Assembly (NCBI GenBank): GCA_002428415.1
Contig: DIWI01000104.1
Coordinates: 8,301-15,237 of the forward strand
From: Clostridiaceae bacterium UBA6110
GTDB taxonomy: Bacteria; Bacillota; Clostridia; Clostridiales; Clostridiaceae
Direction: 5' to 3'
DNA length: 6,937 nt
The first letter of the stretch is position 1. Each line of letters starts with the position of its first letter. A program made the translations under genes and the position numbers. Below are positions 1 through 5,741 of this stretch, piece after piece. The notes beneath the pieces are model-generated. The model was not told the origin of the DNA. It made no database searches and saw nothing but the letters and a program-made list of their open reading frames with translations.

Positions 1-2
1 GA

Positions 3-134
3 TATGTATATGATCCTGCAGTAGGTGACGAGGAAAACGGAGTTGCTCCAGGAACAAGCTTCGACGATCTACCAGCAGATTGGGTTTGCCCGCTTTGCGG
101 AGTAGGCAAGGACCAGTTCGAGGAAGAGGCATAG
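3..134 (+). CDS. Rubredoxin, C-terminal part (5' end outside window)
   Basis: The visible 43 residues begin YVYDPAVGDEENGVAPGTSF and end KDQFEEEA before a TAG stop. This is the classic rubredoxin core: the GxxY-D-P stretch, the N-G-(V/I)-x-P-G-T-x-F segment, then DLPADWVCPLCG, which supplies the second Cys-x-x-Cys pair of the single-iron Fe(Cys)4 site. The first pair (usually C-x-x-C-G-Y) must lie just upstream, outside the window. Rubredoxins are about 52-54 residues, so only some ten residues should be missing if this is a stand-alone protein. A rubredoxin domain at the end of a larger redox protein cannot be excluded. The family carries single electrons in the cytoplasm of anaerobes, often to peroxide- or oxygen-detoxifying partners. 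It converges on pflA and shares a terminator with it. Confidence 0.93.
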   Translation, partial: YVYDPAVGDEENGVAPGTSFDDLPADWVCPLCGVGKDQFEEEA

Positions 135-142
135 AAAATGTA

Positions 143-168
143 ATGCCCCGGCGTATGCCGGGGCATTT
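143..168. terminator. Bidirectional intrinsic terminator between rubredoxin and pflA
   Basis: A perfect 10-bp stem, ATGCCCCGGC / GCCGGGGCAT, closes a GTAT loop at 153-156. On the plus strand it is followed by TTTGCTTT, 8 bp after the rubredoxin stop. Read on the minus strand it is followed by TACATTTTC, about 40 bp after the pflA stop. It lies between two convergent genes, so it probably ends both transcripts. The T-tracts are modest on both sides. Confidence 0.85.
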
Positions 169-210
169 GCTTTATAACCTGATTACTCACTTTTCAGTCG
201 ATCTAAAGGA

Positions 211-951
211 TCATTTGTTGGATTCCAGATAGTAATCCTCACCCAGCTCCTCAAAAAGGATCTCGGTAAGATAGTTGCACCTTTCCTTGTCCATAGGTTC
301 GACTCCGTCAAGCTTGTACTTGATGTGCATCTCCTCATACTTGTTCTGGCCAAGTGTGTGGTACGGCAGAAGCTCAACCTTTATCACGCCCCTGATCGGC
401 TTAAGCTTATCAGCCAGACGCCTTATATGTTCCTCTCCGTCTGTTATTCCCGGCACTACAACATGCCTTATCCACATCTTTACCCCGGCCTTCTGGACCG
501 CTTCAAGGAACCTGAGCGACGTACTTCCTGTTCTCCCTGTAAGAAGCATATAGTTTTCAGGGTCGATGTGCTTCATGTCAAACAGGACCATATCCGTATA
601 TTCAAGTATCTCTGTGTATTCTCCGAAACCGTAGCCTGCAGTGTCTATCACAGTATGGATGCCCTCCTGCCTGCAAAGCTTCAGACATTCCAAAAGAAAT
701 TCCGGCTGCATCAGTGGCTCACCACCTGAAAATGTGACGCCTCCACCTGATTTCTCGAAATAAGGTTTAAATCTCTTTATCTTCTTCACCAGGTCGGCAG
801 CCTCAATGAGTTCTCCGCCTCCCATAAGCCATGTATCCGGGTTATGGCAGTACAGACATCTCAGCTTGCAGCCCTGAAGGAACACTACGACCCTTATTCC
901 CGGTCCGTCCACAAGACCCATGCTTTCCATTGAATGTATCCTGCCCTTCAT
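211..951 (-). CDS. pflA: Pyruvate formate-lyase activating enzyme (radical SAM)
   Basis: A 246-residue protein, the usual length of PflA. It uses S-adenosylmethionine and a [4Fe-4S] cluster to abstract hydrogen from the glycine of pyruvate formate-lyase, creating the glycyl radical. Seen in the sequence: the radical-SAM motif C28-KLR-C32-LY-C35 followed by HNPDTW, the SAM-binding SGGEPL at 75-80, and an N-terminal ESMGLVDGPGIR stretch typical of the family. The reading frame is open 18 bases further to a TTG at 969. ATG 951 is chosen because GAGGTG sits 6 bases before it and the TTG has no ribosome binding site. It follows pflB by 103 bp on the same strand, so the two are probably co-transcribed. 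All expected motifs are intact. Confidence 0.96.
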   Translation of the reverse strand: MKGRIHSMESMGLVDGPGIRVVVFLQGCKLRCLYCHNPDTWLMGGGELIEAADLVKKIKRFKPYFEKSGGGVTFSGGEPLMQPEFLLECLKLCRQEGIHTVIDTAGYGFGEYTEILEYTDMVLFDMKHIDPENYMLLTGRTGSTSLRFLEAVQKAGVKMWIRHVVVPGITDGEEHIRRLADKLKPIRGVIKVELLPYHTLGQNKYEEMHIKYKLDGVEPMDKERCNYLTEILFEELGEDYYLESNK

Positions 952-954
952 ATG

Positions 955-963
955 CCTCACCTC
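955..963 (-). promoter_or_regulatory. Ribosome binding site that fixes the pflA start
   Basis: The minus strand reads GAGGTGAGG just before ATG 951. GAGGTG is separated from the ATG by 6 bases, which is ideal spacing. It lies inside the longer open frame, so the six codons upstream of ATG 951 should be leader sequence rather than protein. Confidence 0.8.
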
Positions 964-1009
964 AAACAAATCATTATCTGTACATCATACAACAAAATAA
1001 TACTCATAG

Positions 1010-1041
1010 AAAGGGGGAAGGACCCCATAAAGGAGCCCTTT
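1010..1041 (-). other. Weak hairpin in the pflB-pflA spacer
   Basis: The 103-bp spacer contains AAAGGG (1010-1015) and CCCTTT (1036-1041), able to form a 6-bp outer stem. A competing inner pairing, GGGG / CCCC, lies around 1013-1026. On the minus strand the downstream sequence is CTATGAG, not a T-tract, so a full terminator is unlikely. It could modulate the relative levels of pflB and pflA mRNA by attenuation or by 3' stabilisation of pflB mRNA. That role is inference only. Confidence 0.3.
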
Positions 1042-1054
1042 GCAATGTTTCTAT

Positions 1055-3283
1055 CTACATCTTTTCGTGGAATGTCCTTGAAATTACTTCCATCTGCTGC
1101 TCTCTTGAAAGCCTGTTAAAGTTTACGGCATAGCCTGATACCCTGATTGTAAGTGTAGGATACTTTTCAGGATGCTCCATAGCGTCCTCAAGCTTCGCCC
1201 TGTTCAGGACATTTACATTCAGATGATGAGCCTTCTGAGCGAAATATCCATCCAGCACTGAGGCAAGATTGTTGACTCTTTCAAGCTCTGTCTTTCCAAG
1301 CGCATCTGGAACTATTGAGAATGTATTCGATACTCCATCCTCGCAGTTGCCTACATAAGGAATTTTTGCAACTGAGTTGAGTGATGCAAGCGCACCCTCA
1401 AGGTCCCTGCCATGCATTGGGTTAGCTCCTGGTGCAAGTGCTTCTCCAGCCTTTCTTCCATCAGGTGTCGAGCCTGTCTTCTTTCCGTAAACCACATTTG
1501 AGGTGATCGTCAGGACTGAGAGAGTATGCTTTGCATTCCTGTAGGTAGGGTGCTTCTTGAGCTCGCCTGAGAACTTCTCAGTAAGAGCTACTGCAATATC
1601 ATCAACCCTGTCGTCGTCATTTCCGAACTTAGGGAATGATCCTTCGATTTCAAAGTCAGTAGCGAGGCCGCCTTCGTTCCTTATTGCCTTTACCTTGGCG
1701 TATTTGATAGCAGACAGTGAATCCGCTGCAACAGACAATCCTGCCACTCCGAATGCCATCAGCCTCTGTACGTCAGTGTCATGAAGGGCAAGCTGTCCTG
1801 CCTCATATGCATACTTGTCGTGCATGTAGTGTATTATGTTCATTGTGTTTACGTAAAGGTCTGCAACATATTCAAGGACTGTGTTGAACTTTTCAGAGAC
1901 AGTTTCATAATTGAGCTCATCGCCCTTAATTGGCTCAAGTCCCTTGATTACAGTCTTTCCTGTCTTTTCATCCACTCCGCCGTTTATAGCATATAGAAGG
2001 GACTTCGCAAGGTTGCACCTTGCACCGAAGAACTGCATCTGCTTTCCAACTGTCATCGCAGATACGCAGCATGCTATCGCATAGTCGTCACCGTATGACG
2101 GTCTCATTATGTCATCATTCTCATACTGAATGGAATCAGTCTTTATCGACATGTCTGCACAGTACTTCTTGAAGTTTTCAGGAAGGTCCTGCGACCAGAG
2201 TACTGTCATGTTTGGCTCAGGTGAAGTTCCCAGGTTGATGAGTGTGTGTAGGAACCTGAATGAAGACTTTGTAACAAGAGGCCTTCCGTCTATTCCTACT
2301 CCTCCGATTGACTCAGTTACCCATGTAGGGTCACCGGCAAACAGGTCGTTGTACTCAGGTGTCCTCAGATGCCTTACAAGTCTGAGCTTTATTACGAACT
2401 GGTCTATGTACTCCTGAGCCTCGGCTTCAGTTATCACGCCATCCTTAAGGTCCTTCTCCAGGTAAACATCAAGGAATGTGCTTGTTCTTCCAAGAGACAT
2501 TGCAGCGCCGTTGTTTTCCTTGACAGCTGCAAGATATCCGAAATAGAGCCACTGCACAGCTTCCTTGGCATTCTTCGCAGGAACTGATATGTCACAGCCG
2601 TACTTAGCTGCCATAGCCTTGATATCCCCAAGTGCTATGATCTGCTCGTTCAGCTCTTCTCTCTGCCTTATGAGGTCATCGAGCATTGCGCCTTTGGCAT
2701 TCTTCAGGTCTTTCTTCTTCTCAGCGATCAGCTTGTCTATACCATAGAGAGCTATCCTTCTGTAGTCGCCTATTATTCTTCCCCTTCCGTATGCATCAGG
2801 GAGTCCGGTCAGAAGTCCTGAGGATCTCGCTGCCTTTGTCTCATCACTGTATGCATGGAATACGCCCTGGTTGTGAGTCTTCCTGAATGCAGGGAAGTAC
2901 TTCGCTATCTCCGGGTTTACCTCGTAGCCGTATGCTTCAAGGGACTGTTCAACCATCCTGTATCCACCGTAAGGGTTCATCATCCTCTTCAGCGGTGCAT
3001 CGGTCTGAAGTCCAACTATACTTTCATGGTCCTTATCAATGTAGCCTGCTTCAAAATTGTTTATTCCGGAAACCTTGTCTGTATCTACTCCAAGTATTCC
3101 TTCCTTTATTTCCTTGACTATGAGCTTAGAGGATATTTCCCAGACCTTCTTTGTGTTTTCAGTCGGTCCTGCGAGGAACTTGTCGTCACCCTCATAAACT
3201 GTGTAGTTCTTCTGTATGAAATCTCTGACATTGATTTCGTTCTGCCAATCTCCTGCAACAAAACCTTCCCATTCTTTGAACAA
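1055..3283 (-). CDS. pflB: Formate C-acetyltransferase (pyruvate formate-lyase)
   Basis: A 742-residue glycyl-radical enzyme converting pyruvate and CoA to acetyl-CoA and formate, the oxygen-sensitive entry to mixed-acid fermentation. Counted from the TTG start, the adjacent catalytic cysteines are C405-C406 in DYAIACCVSAM, and the radical glycine is G717 in TIRVSGYAV near the C terminus. The N-terminal FKEWEGFVAGDWQNEINVRD and the AGPTE stretch are hallmarks of true PFL rather than diol dehydratase or other relatives. The open frame extends 11 codons upstream (ATG 3316), but TTG 3283 has AGGAGG 7 bases before it and gives the canonical (M)FKEWEGF start. The protein appears full length and intact. 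It is the first gene of a pflB-pflA unit with its own promoter, and it probably responds to redox or anaerobic signals through the upstream inverted repeats (inference). Confidence 0.98.
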   Translation of the reverse strand: MFKEWEGFVAGDWQNEINVRDFIQKNYTVYEGDDKFLAGPTENTKKVWEISSKLIVKEIKEGILGVDTDKVSGINNFEAGYIDKDHESIVGLQTDAPLKRMMNPYGGYRMVEQSLEAYGYEVNPEIAKYFPAFRKTHNQGVFHAYSDETKAARSSGLLTGLPDAYGRGRIIGDYRRIALYGIDKLIAEKKKDLKNAKGAMLDDLIRQREELNEQIIALGDIKAMAAKYGCDISVPAKNAKEAVQWLYFGYLAAVKENNGAAMSLGRTSTFLDVYLEKDLKDGVITEAEAQEYIDQFVIKLRLVRHLRTPEYNDLFAGDPTWVTESIGGVGIDGRPLVTKSSFRFLHTLINLGTSPEPNMTVLWSQDLPENFKKYCADMSIKTDSIQYENDDIMRPSYGDDYAIACCVSAMTVGKQMQFFGARCNLAKSLLYAINGGVDEKTGKTVIKGLEPIKGDELNYETVSEKFNTVLEYVADLYVNTMNIIHYMHDKYAYEAGQLALHDTDVQRLMAFGVAGLSVAADSLSAIKYAKVKAIRNEGGLATDFEIEGSFPKFGNDDDRVDDIAVALTEKFSGELKKHPTYRNAKHTLSVLTITSNVVYGKKTGSTPDGRKAGEALAPGANPMHGRDLEGALASLNSVAKIPYVGNCEDGVSNTFSIVPDALGKTELERVNNLASVLDGYFAQKAHHLNVNVLNRAKLEDAMEHPEKYPTLTIRVSGYAVNFNRLSREQQMEVISRTFHEKM

Positions 3284-3290
3284 TTGAATT

Positions 3291-3297
3291 CCTCCTA
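3291..3297 (-). promoter_or_regulatory. Strong Shine-Dalgarno site for the TTG start of pflB
   Basis: The minus strand reads TAGGAGG, then AATTCAA, then TTG 3283. The SD core is a full consensus match with 7-base spacing. The alternative ATG codons at 3316 and 3304 lie upstream of or across this site and have no comparable SD, so TTG is the probable initiator. This annotation error is easy to make from frame length alone. Confidence 0.85.
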
Positions 3298-3344
3298 TAC
3301 CCATTCCCGGGCTCATTCACCAAGTGTCTTTTGCTTACAAAGAA

Positions 3345-3373
3345 AGTATACAATAACTTCAAGCCATTGTTAA
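3345..3373 (-). promoter_or_regulatory. Sigma-A-type promoter for pflB-pflA
   Basis: Minus strand: TTAACA (3368-3373), a 17-base spacer, then TATACT (3345-3350). Each hexamer matches the vegetative consensus at 5 of 6 positions. Transcription would start near 3338, giving a leader of about 55 nt ahead of the TTG start. It is the best-scoring promoter by eye between the structured RNA gene and pflB. Confidence 0.7.
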
Positions 3374-3433
3374 GCTTTTTTCACGCTCTTGAAATATTCC
3401 GACAACGGCAAAACTCTCAACATACTCTTGACA

Positions 3434-3450
3434 AATCAAATTATTTGATT
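3434..3450. promoter_or_regulatory. Palindrome AATCAAA-TTA-TTTGATT upstream of the pflB promoter
   Basis: A perfect 7-bp inverted repeat with a 3-base centre, about 60 bp upstream of the pflB -35 box. Symmetry, AT-richness and position suit a transcription factor operator. The half-site TTTGATT is reminiscent of TTGAT half-sites of the CRP/FNR family, but the usual spacing of that family (TTGAT-N4-ATCAA, facing inward) is not matched, so no regulator is named. Confidence 0.4.
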
Positions 3451-3598
3451 ATTTAACCTGCTCACAAAAACAGTTCTATACAGATTTTATAACAGATTAA
3501 CGTTTAATTATGCGTATTTTCTGCTCTGTACTAAAAATAGTAACAGTTTTCAGGTAAAATAAAGTTTTCGACAAACACCGCTTTTTCTTGAAAATCTC

Positions 3599-3620
3599 TT
3601 GTAATCGCGAAATATTACAA
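3599..3620. promoter_or_regulatory. Inverted repeat TTGTAAT-N8-ATTACAA
   Basis: A perfect 7-bp inverted repeat, TTGTAAT (3599-3605) and ATTACAA (3614-3620), separated by CGCGAAAT. It lies in the 320-bp AT-rich stretch between the RNA gene and the pflB promoter, where no gene was found. It could be an operator or an mRNA-independent structural element. The evidence is symmetry alone. Confidence 0.3.
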
Positions 3621-3621
3621 A

Positions 3622-3636
3622 TGATAATAATATTCA
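3622..3636. promoter_or_regulatory. Fur-family-like box TGATAATAATATTCA
   Basis: The 15-mer matches the 7-1-7 Fur-type consensus TGATAATNATTATCA at 12 of 14 defined positions (my count). The first half is perfect and the second differs at two adjacent bases. It is embedded in the imperfect palindrome AAATGA-N9-TCATTT. In so AT-rich a stretch a chance match is quite possible, and the distance to the pflB promoter is about 250 bp. Confidence 0.25.
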
Positions 3637-3655
3637 TTTTAAAATAGCGCAATTG

Positions 3656-3671
3656 TAACGTTTACACGTTA
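3656..3671. promoter_or_regulatory. Inverted repeat TAACGT-TTAC-ACGTTA
   Basis: A perfect 6-bp inverted repeat with a 4-base centre. It overlaps the next palindrome (3669-3696) by three bases, so two factors or one multimer could not bind both independently. Seen as symmetry only. Confidence 0.25.
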
Positions 3672-3696
3672 ATTCATTAACATATTAATGAATTAA
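3669..3696. promoter_or_regulatory. Perfect 12-bp palindrome with Rex-like TTAA-N4-TTAA core
   Basis: TTAATTCATTAA and TTAATGAATTAA flank CATA. The inner part has the architecture of the Rex operator (TTGTTAA-N4-TTAACAA): five of seven positions agree in each arm, with the correct 4-base spacer. Rex senses NADH/NAD+ and controls fermentation genes in many Firmicutes, so a site near pflB would make sense. It is nearly 300 bp upstream of the pflB -35 box and abuts the terminator of the RNA gene. It may instead be a second hairpin trailing that terminator. Confidence 0.35.
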
Positions 3697-3929
3697 GAAA
3701 GCAGTATCTTGCGATACTGCTTTTTGAAAGTTAATTGACCTGGTCTTTGACCCCACACTCGCCTGCTGGAGCTTTTGCTACCCGGACTCAACCTCTCACT
3801 ACTAACCCTCTCATTTCTGGCAGGACTAACATCTAAACCGCACCATGATTGTCGGGCCATTAGCCTGACTTACGTGGATCCTTTTGCCTGCGACTGGCTT
3901 GGACTTTCAACCACAAACTTAACTTTCAT
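3694..3929 (-). ncRNA. Structured non-coding RNA gene, about 236 nt (class not certain; raiA motif is a candidate)
   Basis: This intergenic stretch is bounded by a consensus promoter on its right and an intrinsic terminator on its left, and contains no credible reading frame. The expected transcript begins near 3929. GAAAGUUAA (3927-3919) pairs perfectly with UUAACUUUC (3734-3726), closing the whole domain just before the terminator. Inside are local hairpins: GUC-A-GGC / GCC-C-GAC around 3869-3851, GG(U)AGC-AAAA-GCUCC at 3782-3768, and GGUC-AAA-GACC at 3752-3742. There is also a possible long-range GCAGG / CCUGC pairing (3891-3887 with 3824-3820). GGUUGAAAGUCC near the 5' end and GGUUGAGUCC (3793-3784) are similar sequences. 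It is far less AT-rich than its flanks. I see no signatures of RNase P, tmRNA, SRP RNA or the long 6S rod. Size, abundance-type promoter and Clostridia context suggest the raiA-motif class, but that naming is inference. Confidence 0.72.
3698..3723. terminator. Terminator of the structured RNA gene
   Basis: An 11-bp stem, AAAGCAGTATC / GATACTGCTTT, closes with GCAA on the minus strand, a stable GNRA tetraloop. On the minus strand it runs into TTTCTTAATT. On the plus strand the same hairpin is followed by TTTTT, so it could work in both directions. It starts only two bases beyond the closing stem of the RNA domain. Confidence 0.88.
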
Positions 3930-3935
3930 TTACCC

Positions 3936-3964
3936 ATTATAGATAATGGCATGTGAATTTTCAA
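3936..3964 (-). promoter_or_regulatory. Consensus sigma-A promoter driving the structured RNA
   Basis: Minus strand: TTGAAA (3959-3964), exactly 17 bases, then a perfect TATAAT (3936-3941). The start point would be near 3929, right at the 5' strand of the RNA's closing stem. This is the best promoter in the window and fits a strongly expressed RNA. Confidence 0.88.
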
Positions 3965-3965
3965 G

Positions 3966-3996
3966 AAGTTTTTTTGTCTGAAGCTTTTTTTGTCTG
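3966..3996 (-). promoter_or_regulatory. Tandem A-tract repeat, UP-element-like, upstream of the RNA promoter
   Basis: On the plus strand, AAG-T7-GTCTG (3966-3980) is followed directly by AAGC-T7-GTCTG (3981-3996). Read with the promoter, these are two A7 tracts centred about 43 and 59 bases upstream of the predicted start. They coincide with the proximal and distal UP subsites bound by the RNA polymerase alpha C-terminal domains. The near-duplicate sequence may have arisen by local duplication. Promoter activation is inferred from position and composition. Confidence 0.55.
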
Positions 3997-4037
3997 CAAG
4001 TCGCTTTTCGCATAAGGTCTGATAAATTGTTCTATCC

Positions 4038-5702
4038 CTACTTTACTGATGCTAGTGCGAATCTTAAAGTATCTACATTTACGATGAAACCGACAAATGG
4101 AATATATCTTGTTACCTTACCCACGATCATATCCTCTTCAACAGGCACCTCATCCTCAGCAGCCATACCGTCACCCTGGGTGATGAGCGTAATCTTACCT
4201 TCAGGTGAGACTTCTACCCTTACTACCCTGTGGCATTCGATGTTTTTCTGAGAATCTGCGGCTTTGAAGGTTATAATGTCATTCTCGTTGATATCCTCAA
4301 CTGATGCATCTACAGAAATTACCAGGTCTCCGAGTCTCAGTGTAGGCTCCATTGCTATCGTCCTTACGGCTGTAAGCTTGTACCCGGCTATTGCAGGCAC
4401 TCCATCACCGATATTGGATGCAGCATAGAAATAAGCTGTAGTACCCGCAAGAAGCACAAGCAAGAACGCCATTACTCTTGCGATAAGTGTGAATATCCCT
4501 CTACCGCTCTTTGAAGCGGCCTTTTCCTTTTCAGCTTCTGCCTTTTTCTGTTTCTTCTCTTTCTTGAGGCCGATCTTCTCTACTTTCGATGTCTTTGCTC
4601 CATAATCCTTCCTGAGGTGCTTCAGAAGATCAATTTCTTCCTGCAGCTTTTCTTCCTTGACAGACCTTATCTCAGGTTTGGATTCCTTTGCTGGTTCAGC
4701 TATTGGATCTTCAATTTTCACTTCACGAATAACTGGCAGCTCTTGGAAATTATCAGGTGATACAAAATCTGAATCCGGAATTGAAGCTTCCACACTTTGG
4801 ATTTGCAGTTCCTGCATTTCAAGCGAATCCGTTTCAGTCTTCATAAGCTCAAATATCGGAACCGGCTCCATCTCTTCGTCTTCAAACCTTACCTCTGCTT
4901 CTCTTTCAAGCATCAGTTCCCTCTGCCTCAGAAGCTCGTCGTATGACAGCTCATCATGTATTGATTCCTGTTCTAAAGCTTCTTCAACCATAGCTTCAGG
5001 CTCTTCCGTACTGGTATTCTTAATGAGATCCTCTTCAATTATCTTTGACTCTGCTTCTCGTTCAAGCATCAGTTCCCTTCGTCTAAGAAGCTCATCGTAT
5101 GACAGCTCGTCGTATGTGAATTTGCTTGTGTTCTCTTCTGCAGTCTCGCCATCTGTGGTTTCTTGCCTGCAGGGATCTTCAGACTCAGAAATGCTCACAT
5201 CCTCTTCATCAACTACCTCCCTGATGGATACATCCGGAAGGTAGTCATCAAAAAGCTTTGATGACGGTGATGATACATCATGAATCCGTCCGATATCAGA
5301 TGTTACTGTTCCTGTTTCAGTTGAATGCCGATTTTTGGCGCAGGATATTGCCTTCATCAGCCTTAACGCAAACTCATCACTGTCAACCGGACTAGTGATG
5401 AAGTCATCGATATTGCTGAAAAATACCGGTCCCATTTCCTTAAGTGTCTCGCGCCTGAGCACAGCAATACTATAGCTTCCTTTGCAGATCTGCTTGACCC
5501 TGAATAGAAAGTCTTCTACAACATCCTTCAGATATCCTTCAACACCACAGACCACTAGGTCGAAATCTATGCTGCCGGCGATTTTAATAGCCAGGTCTTC
5601 GGGCATGGCAACAATCACCTCGCCATCTGCTCCGTTCCTGGCCAGGTGCTCCTCGATGAACTCGATTGATATTTCATTATTCCTAATCAATAAAACCTTC
5701 AT
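4038..5702 (-). CDS. Pseudo-receiver / membrane / SipW-like signal peptidase fusion with missing catalytic serine
   Basis: A 554-residue protein. Residues 1-121 follow a CheY-like alternating beta-alpha pattern, but the acidic pair is NN (8-9), the phospho-Asp position is G53 (FDLVVCG) and the conserved Lys is S104 (DDFITSP), so phosphotransfer is unlikely. Residues 122-370 form a very acidic linker with a 21-residue motif repeated at 198-218 and 250-270. Residues 371-402 are Lys-rich, followed by a membrane helix at about 403-427, implying N-in topology. Residues 440-554 resemble the SipW/Sec11 branch of family S26: MEPTLRLGD, H491 in CHRVV, TQGD (508-511), D517 and IVGKV. The nucleophilic Ser before MEP is A450, so peptidase activity is not expected. 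GTAGGTGA precedes the ATG. It lies 39 bp after its paralogue and is probably co-transcribed. No substrate gene is visible nearby. Role unknown: a membrane scaffold or decoy is possible. Confidence 0.85.
   Translation of the reverse strand: MKVLLIRNNEISIEFIEEHLARNGADGEVIVAMPEDLAIKIAGSIDFDLVVCGVEGYLKDVVEDFLFRVKQICKGSYSIAVLRRETLKEMGPVFFSNIDDFITSPVDSDEFALRLMKAISCAKNRHSTETGTVTSDIGRIHDVSSPSSKLFDDYLPDVSIREVVDEEDVSISESEDPCRQETTDGETAEENTSKFTYDELSYDELLRRRELMLEREAESKIIEEDLIKNTSTEEPEAMVEEALEQESIHDELSYDELLRQRELMLEREAEVRFEDEEMEPVPIFELMKTETDSLEMQELQIQSVEASIPDSDFVSPDNFQELPVIREVKIEDPIAEPAKESKPEIRSVKEEKLQEEIDLLKHLRKDYGAKTSKVEKIGLKKEKKQKKAEAEKEKAASKSGRGIFTLIARVMAFLLVLLAGTTAYFYAASNIGDGVPAIAGYKLTAVRTIAMEPTLRLGDLVISVDASVEDINENDIITFKAADSQKNIECHRVVRVEVSPEGKITLITQGDGMAAEDEVPVEEDMIVGKVTRYIPFVGFIVNVDTLRFALASVK
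4893..4955 (-). repeat. Linker repeat copy 2 (residues 250-270 of the fusion protein)
   Basis: Encodes a charged 21-residue unit beginning DELSYDELLRQ and ending LEREAE. It differs from the first copy at one position only (Q260 against R208). It is predicted to be a helix. The two DNA copies differ at several synonymous bases, so the protein sequence appears to have been kept by selection after duplication. Confidence 0.85.
5049..5111 (-). repeat. Linker repeat copy 1 (residues 198-218 of the fusion protein)
   Basis: Encodes a unit beginning DELSYDELLRR and ending LEREAE, 52 residues before copy 2. A third, shorter echo, YDEL, precedes it directly (197-200 and 202-205). Such spaced, conserved, charged motifs in a low-complexity linker often act as docking peptides. 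Here that is inference. Confidence 0.85.
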
Positions 5703-5741
5703 ACGTCACCTACCGACAATCGATTTTAATCATTATTCTTT

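Noticed and set aside
325..729. A 134-codon plus-strand frame
   Set aside because: Shadow of pflA on the opposite strand, which carries intact radical-SAM motifs.
951..969. pflA start at TTG 969
   Set aside because: There is no ribosome binding site before it, and the codons between 969 and 951 contain the GAGGTG site serving ATG 951.
2855..3373. A 172-codon plus-strand frame
   Set aside because: Antisense to the 5' part of pflB, which is unambiguous. No recognisable protein features and no ribosome binding site.
3429..3456. Plus-strand promoter TTGACA-N17-ATTTAA
   Set aside because: The -35 is perfect but the -10 is poor, and no plus-strand gene lies downstream before the pseudo-peptidase gene, which is on the other strand. 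The spacer is simply the palindrome at 3434-3450.
3694..3929. RNase P, SRP or 6S RNA as identity of the structured RNA
   Set aside because: GAAAGUCC resembles an RNase P conserved block and CAGGUC an SRP block, but the companion conserved regions are absent. The internal pairing does not form the single long rod with a central bubble expected of 6S.
4657..5244. A 195-codon plus-strand open frame, very rich in serine
   Set aside because: It is antisense to the acidic linker of the fusion gene. Its serine runs are the complement of Glu/Asp/Leu-rich codons, it has no ribosome binding site, and the sense strand has a coherent multi-domain protein.
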